10,587 bases of DNA, from positions 1 to 10,587 of the forward strand of contig JAZLJR010000031.1 of assembly GCA_045617925.1 (NCBI GenBank), given 5' to 3'. The position numbers and the translations under genes were made by a program. This DNA is from CALELF01 sp045617925 (GTDB lineage Bacteria > Synergistota > Synergistia > Synergistales > Synergistaceae). The notes below the pieces were generated by a model that saw only the letters and a program-made list of their open reading frames with translations, was not told the origin of the DNA and made no database searches. Positions 7,268 to 10,587 of the stretch are shown here, in pieces; position 1 is the first letter of the stretch; each line of letters opens with the position of its first letter.

Positions 7268-7546
7268 TTACTTCCCGAGTAAATCTGTATGTGTTCCAGT
7301 TCTGGTCAAAAACAAAATCAATTCACTATCATCAATGTAGTAAATCAGCAATCAATCTGGAGTAATATGACACTCTCTAAAACCAACCCAATCACCAGTT
7401 AATGGGTGATCATGGTGCTTGGCATCCAATGACTGACCAGAGGCAAGTTTTTCGATTATCTGTTCTAACAATCTAATGTCATATCCACGTTTCTTTATTC
7501 TTTTGTAGTCTTTCTTGAAAGATGCTTGGTATTTAATCGTCAGCAT
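7268..7546 (-). pseudogene. yafQ: YafQ-family RelE-like mRNA interferase, interrupted by an in-frame TGA
   Basis: Ribosome-dependent endoribonuclease toxin of the RelE superfamily, partner of the upstream antitoxin. The frame opens at ATG 7546, with a GGAGG ribosome site six bases upstream, and reads 64 residues to TGA at 7354-7352. Past it the same frame continues 27 codons to TAA at 7268, encoding LLIYYIDDSELILFL then TRTGTHTDLLGK, the normal family C-terminus. Including the stop position the frame is 92 codons, the length of E. coli YafQ. The TGA replaces the Trp of the usual PDW motif. Upstream active-site candidates His47 (DHPL), His60 and Asp64 remain; the C-terminal Arg and His (TRTGTH) are lost. 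A toxin made only to the TGA should be inactive. Confidence 0.88.
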
Positions 7547-7805
7547 CCAGATCCTCCATCAATGTGGCGACGGAAGTAAATCCCTTGCTTATCCCCACTC
7601 CGTTTTTTGTATTTTTCATTGCTTGTATTGTCTCTGAGTTAGGGACATCCATTGTAATTTTAAAAGGAATGCCCTGTTCACGAAGTGCCTGTTTTGCTGC
7701 CATCACAAAATATGTTGACATATCCATCCCAAGTTCATCTAGCAGGTCTCGAAGATTTTTCTTTACAGCAGTATCCATACGAAATGTTGTAGTTGTTAAT
7801 GCCAT
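7533..7805 (-). CDS. dinJ: RelB/DinJ-family antitoxin
   Basis: A 90-residue antitoxin expected to bind and block the YafQ-type toxin and to repress its own promoter. The N-terminal half fits a ribbon-helix-helix fold (TTFRMDTAVKKNLRDLLDEL, then MDMSTYFVMAAKQALREQ), followed by the DinJ/RelB linker GIPFKIT and TIQAMKN, and an acidic C-terminal tail (LMEDLDADD) that would contact the toxin. The ATG at 7805 has a strong AAAGGAG site about nine bases upstream. Its last 14 bases overlap the toxin start, the normal layout for such pairs. No damage seen, so it may persist as an orphan antitoxin or regulator. Confidence 0.93.
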   Translation of the reverse strand: MALTTTTFRMDTAVKKNLRDLLDELGMDMSTYFVMAAKQALREQGIPFKITMDVPNSETIQAMKNTKNGVGISKGFTSVATLMEDLDADD

Positions 7806-7861
7806 GTGACTTTTCTCCTTTCACGTTATAGTATCCACTGGACTTCGTCTGTTTAATAAAT

Positions 7862-7876
7862 GATATTTAGTATATC
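7862..7876. promoter_or_regulatory. Candidate autoregulatory operator of the toxin-antitoxin operon
   Basis: Inverted repeat GATAT-TTAGT-ATATC overlapping the -10 of the dinJ promoter. Ribbon-helix-helix antitoxins repress by binding such palindromes over their own promoters. The AT-rich arms are short, so chance is possible. Confidence 0.4.
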
Positions 7877-7897
7877 GCAAAAAACTGCTATTGTAAA
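7869..7897 (-). promoter_or_regulatory. Promoter of the dinJ-yafQ operon
   Basis: On the minus strand TTTACA (7892-7897), 17-base spacer, TATACT (7869-7874). The predicted transcript begins about 57 bases before the dinJ ATG. It is divergent from the autotransporter-leader promoter, with about 65 bases between the two -35 elements. Confidence 0.68.
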
Positions 7898-7962
7898 TAC
7901 TCTGTATTGCAAATAGTTAGTTGGTAAAAAAAATGTCGGTGAAACCGAAAAAACAAAAAAAC

Positions 7963-7991
7963 TTGCAAAAATTATATTTTTCTTGTATAAT
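7963..7991 (+). promoter_or_regulatory. Promoter of the leader ORF / autotransporter transcript
   Basis: TTGCAA (7963-7968), exactly 17 bases, consensus TATAAT (7986-7991). The start is expected near 7998, giving a leader of about 320 bases before the autotransporter ATG. No other convincing promoter is seen between here and 8321, although the A/T-rich repeat could hide one. Confidence 0.75.
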
Positions 7992-8057
7992 CTCCCCCGT
8001 TCGGTCTTTTGGCAGAACTGAAAACACAAAAAATTTTGAAGGATGGAGGGGCGTGCA

Positions 8058-8195
8058 GTGAATATTTGCGAGAAAAATTACGGTAACAAAAATAGCAAAA
8101 GTGCAACAAATGCAGTAATAGCAACGCTTACCCCCCCCATTACTTCATGTAAAAAGAAACACACTAGACGAAAATTTACAGTTTTATATAGATAA
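8058..8195 (+). CDS. Putative leader peptide ORF with C8 tract
   Basis: A 45-codon ORF starting at GTG, with a strong GGAGGGG site (8045-8051) six bases upstream. An in-frame ATG at 8043 would add five residues but has a poorer site. The product is not recognised: Asn/Lys-rich, MNICEKNYGNKNSKSATNAV at the start and a basic end (CKKKHTRRK), with no clear signal peptide or membrane segment. Codons 25-27 (ACC CCC CCC) contain the run of eight C. The stop (8193-8195) lies at the foot of a large hairpin. Promoter, ribosome site and position suggest a translated leader controlling the downstream autotransporter rather than a functional protein. It could also be the remnant of a broken gene: the frame reached by deleting one C runs open to 8220. 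Confidence 0.4.
   Translation: MNICEKNYGNKNSKSATNAVIATLTPPITSCKKKHTRRKFTVLYR
8131..8138 (+). repeat. C8 homopolymer, potential slippage tract
   Basis: Eight consecutive C in an AT-rich region, inside the leader ORF. C/G runs of this length are frequent slip sites in phase-variable surface genes. Losing one C moves the leader stop from 8195 to 8223; gaining one moves it to 8152. Confidence 0.75.
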
Positions 8196-8246
8196 CAACA
8201 CAAGGTATAGAAAATTTTTCTGATTTTCTACGCCTTGTGTTGTTGT
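8192..8246 (+). other. Large 5'-UTR hairpin, attenuator candidate
   Basis: A long inverted repeat: 8194-8215 pairs with 8223-8244 over 22 positions, with one T-G wobble (8206/8232) and one A-C mismatch (8207/8231), and a 7-base loop; the pairing can be extended to 8192/8246. The 3' side is followed by GTTTTG, only a poor U tract, so an ordinary strong terminator is unlikely. It lies between the leader ORF stop and the autotransporter ribosome site. Possible roles are attenuation, mRNA stabilisation or weak termination. Confidence 0.65.
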
Positions 8247-8255
8247 GTTTTGTAA

Positions 8256-8295
8256 AAAAAATAAAAAATAAAAAATAAAAAATAAAAAATAAAAA
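8256..8295 (+). repeat. Tandem heptamer array (AAAAAAT)
   Basis: Five perfect copies of AAAAAAT (8256-8290) followed by a partial sixth unit (8291-8295). The array ends nine bases before the autotransporter Shine-Dalgarno site. Simple repeats here can change copy number by slippage and so alter the distance between hairpin and ribosome site, or ribosomal protein S1 binding to the A-rich leader. Confidence 0.85.
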
Positions 8296-8310
8296 TGTTA
8301 TTTGAAAGGA

Positions 8311-8329
8311 GAATTTCAAAATGAAATTC
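8311..8329 (+). promoter_or_regulatory. Start-codon hairpin of the autotransporter
   Basis: Perfect 8-base inverted repeat: GAATTTCA (8311-8318), AAA, TGAAATTC (8322-8329). The loop includes the A of the ATG and the stem includes the last G of the AAAGGAG ribosome site (8305-8311). It is AT-rich, so only moderately stable. Confidence 0.45.
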
Positions 8330-10587
8330 ACAAAGGAAAGAATTAGTTTTAAGAGGTTGGCACGGTTTGTTCTGTGCCTTGGGCTTTGTGCCATGCTTGG
8401 CATGGGGAGTTTGTGTAGTGTGGCGTATAGTGGAGAAGAAACCAACGAGCCAGTAACTTCATTTGATGGTAAAACTTATTCCCTAATCGATGTTACAATA
8501 GATGAGACTTCTTCTGCACCCGGAGCCGTTTATATAAATTCCGTTCCGAGTGGAAGTAATCAGCTATTGCTAGAAGATGGTTGCACCATATCAGCATCAG
8601 GTAGTGGAGACAGTCTTTACGGTATATGCCTTTGGGGCACCGAGTCTATCGATCTTACCAACAGTGTAACTATTACTGGAAATGCTACAATTTCAGTAAC
8701 GAATAATACTGGTGGAGCCTATGGGGTATGGGTATATGGGGTCTCTGCCGGTCCAAATAATATGACCGTTAAGGTAAATAATATGACCGTTAAGGATATC
8801 TTGGGTGGTGGCATTAGGGGCGCAAATGGAATGTATTTTCATAATGCTATACTTGATGCTTCTGATAAAAATATTTCGATTAACAATGTGGTGCTTTCTG
8901 ATGATGCTCCTGAAGATAATCTAGCTTTTGGTTTTTATTGTTTGGGCACAGAAATTAAAAATGTTAAAAAATTAACAATTAAGAACATTTTTGCTCCTAA
9001 CGGTGGTGCATGTGGATTTATAGACCAAACAGGCAGCGAGATGAATGTTAATAATCTTGAGATTGATACTGTGGAGGGTTCGACTCAGGCAGTTGGTATT
9101 TTTGGTATCTCTACGAGTATTACTGTAAATGGAGATTTAACAATTAAAGGTGTTACTGTTAATCCTGGTGGATCTGCGTATGCAATACAAAATATGTTTG
9201 GCTCAATTATTGCTGGCTATAAAAATGGTGCCCCAAACCCTAACGCAACAATTCAAATTGAGGGAGATATAGTTTCATTTTTAGATTCCGATGATCCCCC
9301 TGATTATTATTGCACCAAGCTTGCCCTAGCAAACGAAAACTCATACATCAAGGGTAATTTTTTAAGTATAGAAGTGGATCCAGGAGAGCCGAGGGTTGAG
9401 TCAAACTTCTTAACACTTCAAAACAGAGGAACTTGGTATCCGACCTTTGATAATGAGGCGAATACATCAACCAACTATGTTGATGTGGCCTTTAATTCAG
9501 AAGGTATGATTAATCTATCAGATCCCGAAAGAGAGTCCTTCAGAACGTTAAATGTATATGGTAATGAGAATGAGAATGTGAATACTGGTGACAAGTTTGT
9601 AGCAAGTGGTGGTGTTTTTGTTATAAACACAGATCTTGCCAATGACAATGGTGACGAGATAAACCTGTATCATGCAAATGTATCTGGCAATGCAAAGGTT
9701 AAGGTTGCCTACGACCCATTCTATGACAGGGCACAGGATAAGGATATACAAACACAAACAGGAACTTATTCATTCCTTACAGTTGAGAATGGCACAATAA
9801 CGATTAAAGCAAAAGAAACTCTCTACACTAAAGGCGATGGCCTCAAATACAGCTTTACGCCAACTGTGCTAAATAAAGACGGTGGAACAGATGCAAGCAA
9901 CGAATGGAAGATTACAGCCTTGTCTGCAGAGGAATTGAAAGGTGCAACAGAAACTACAAAATCAGTTTCAGACACAGCACAGGCAATAAACACGGCGTGG
10001 CTTGAAACGACAAACAACCTGCAAAAACGCCTTGGTGACTTGAGAGGTGGGGAAGCAAGCAATACGGGTTGGGTTCGCTTCCAGAGGAATTTGGACGACT
10101 TGAACAACGGCAGAAAACTGAACGTCTCCGGTAACCTATACCAGATTGGTTATGACTTTGCCTTGAAAAATGACAAAGCCTCCCGTGGTTACTTTGGTTT
10201 TTCACTTGAAAGATTTGACGGGAATCAGTCATACAACATCGGTGGTGGTGACATAAAATCCACAACATTTGGCGCATACTACAGAAAAATCTACGACAGC
10301 GGTCACTATTTTGACTTCATCTTCCGTTATGGCAGATATGAAAGTGATACTACAAGCTACGAAGAAGGACAGGCAACAAAGTTAGATTATGCTATGAATG
10401 GCGTAACCCTTTCCGGTGAATATGGATATAGAGCAAACCTTGGCAAAAACGGACTTTACCTTGAGCCACAGGCGGAGTTAATCTATGGTTACCTTAGCGG
10501 TGCGAGCAAAACTAGCTCCACAGGAATCTTGGCAGACATAGACAGCGCAAACCACTTTATTTCAAGACTTGGGCTTGCACTTGGTCA
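8321..10587 (+). CDS. Autotransporter (type Va secretion) with beta-helix-like passenger, 3' end beyond window
   Basis: Secreted surface or adhesin-like protein; 755 residues visible, frame open to the window end. Residues 1-40 are a signal peptide with a long basic start, the hydrophobic stretch FVLCLGLCAMLGMGSL and a likely cleavage near CSVAYS. The passenger (about 40-550) is rich in Asn, Thr, Gly and Val/Ile with repeated beta-strand phrases (SVTITGNATISVTNN, SITVNGDLTIKGVTV). Around 425-450, GGVFVINTDLANDNGDEI and NVSGNAKVKV resemble the pertactin-like end of autotransporter passengers. A linker (about 540-570) leads to the barrel from about 570: GWVRFQRN, GNLYQIGYDFAL, GYFGFSLERF, FGAYYRKIYDSGHYFD, with alternating aromatic strands. 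Roughly 90 barrel residues should lie beyond 10587. ATG 8321 follows AAAGGAG by nine bases. No catalytic triad was recognised in the passenger, so its activity is unknown. Confidence 0.93.
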   Translation, partial: MKFTKERISFKRLARFVLCLGLCAMLGMGSLCSVAYSGEETNEPVTSFDGKTYSLIDVTIDETSSAPGAVYINSVPSGSNQLLLEDGCTISASGSGDSLYGICLWGTESIDLTNSVTITGNATISVTNNTGGAYGVWVYGVSAGPNNMTVKVNNMTVKDILGGGIRGANGMYFHNAILDASDKNISINNVVLSDDAPEDNLAFGFYCLGTEIKNVKKLTIKNIFAPNGGACGFIDQTGSEMNVNNLEIDTVEGSTQAVGIFGISTSITVNGDLTIKGVTVNPGGSAYAIQNMFGSIIAGYKNGAPNPNATIQIEGDIVSFLDSDDPPDYYCTKLALANENSYIKGNFLSIEVDPGEPRVESNFLTLQNRGTWYPTFDNEANTSTNYVDVAFNSEGMINLSDPERESFRTLNVYGNENENVNTGDKFVASGGVFVINTDLANDNGDEINLYHANVSGNAKVKVAYDPFYDRAQDKDIQTQTGTYSFLTVENGTITIKAKETLYTKGDGLKYSFTPTVLNKDGGTDASNEWKITALSAEELKGATETTKSVSDTAQAINTAWLETTNNLQKRLGDLRGGEASNTGWVRFQRNLDDLNNGRKLNVSGNLYQIGYDFALKNDKASRGYFGFSLERFDGNQSYNIGGGDIKSTTFGAYYRKIYDSGHYFDFIFRYGRYESDTTSYEEGQATKLDYAMNGVTLSGEYGYRANLGKNGLYLEPQAELIYGYLSGASKTSSTGILADIDSANHFISRLGLALG
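8756..8795 (+). repeat. 21-bp in-frame tandem duplication in the passenger
   Basis: AATAATATGACCGTTAAGG occurs twice, starting at 8756 and 8777, a period of 21 bases. It encodes the duplicated heptapeptide NNMTVKV / NNMTVKD. Identity at DNA level, including synonymous positions, suggests a recent duplication. The length is in frame, so the passenger is kept open. Confidence 0.85.

Noticed and set aside
7352..7354. TGA in yafQ as selenocysteine or a reassigned Trp codon
   Set aside because: Homologues have Trp, not Cys or Sec, at this site, and pncC uses TGA as a normal stop. A point mutation is the simplest reading.
7162..7365. Plus-strand 67-codon open frame with a hydrophobic start
   Set aside because: No ribosome site, begins inside a terminator, and its second half is antisense to the yafQ frame; Lys/Phe-rich from A/T tracts.
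7932..7951. Small hairpin TCGGT-GAA-ACCGA near 7935 as a terminator
   Set aside because: Only a 5-bp stem; no gene on either side would need it there.
8192..8252. Large hairpin as a standard rho-independent terminator
   Set aside because: The 3' side lacks a proper U tract and the main gene lies downstream, so constitutive termination is unlikely; kept as an attenuator candidate.
8254..8295. Heptamer array as a CRISPR or replication-origin iteron
   Set aside because: Units are 7 bases without spacers, in a leader between promoter and gene; no cas, rep or DnaA-box context.
8176..8445. Minus-strand open frame across the heptamer repeats and autotransporter start
   Set aside because: Low-complexity Phe/Ile/Leu-rich translation caused by the A-rich repeat read in reverse; no ribosome site, and it opposes the signal-peptide coding sequence.

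Overview
The window is a low-GC (AT-rich) bacterial chromosome segment. It carries ordinary housekeeping genes on the left and a surface-protein locus on the right. A type V autotransporter with a signal peptide and an outer-membrane barrel means a diderm (two-membrane) cell. The small 2[4Fe-4S] ferredoxin suggests an anaerobe. Strong Shine-Dalgarno sites, TTG/GTG starts, sigma70-like promoters and a tRNA with encoded CCA fit several low-GC diderm lineages (Negativicutes, Elusimicrobiota and Spirochaetes are candidates). I cannot name the lineage from the sequence alone, and no plasmid or phage signal is seen.

Layout. 1-1227 (minus): trmB (cut by the window edge) and rsmA, a tight RNA-methyltransferase pair. 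1228-1406: divergent promoters, with a TGTG-N8-CACA palindrome over the ferredoxin -10. 1407-1623 (plus): a ferredoxin and its terminator. 1641-4337 (minus): polA, probably without proofreading. 4382-4608: back-to-back promoters that share -35 bases, then tRNA-Leu(CAA) and a terminator. 4646-7163 (plus): nhaC-like antiporter, deoC and pncC, closely packed and ended by a hairpin overlapping the pncC stop codon. 7268-7897 (minus): a DinJ/YafQ toxin-antitoxin operon whose antitoxin is intact and whose toxin is cut by one TGA at a conserved active-site Trp codon.

7963-10587 (plus): an autotransporter with an unusually elaborate leader. In order this holds a near-consensus promoter, a 45-codon leader ORF with a strong ribosome site and a C8 homopolymer, a 22-bp hairpin whose foot holds the leader stop codon, a heptamer array (AAAAAAT, five copies), a Shine-Dalgarno site, a small hairpin enclosing the start codon, and then a secreted passenger and beta-barrel running off the window. 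C8 slippage would move the leader stop codon relative to the big hairpin, and the heptamer array could change leader length. This looks like a candidate phase-variable, attenuation-style switch for a surface protein, and it is the most interesting part of the window. The model is inference; only the sequence elements are observed.
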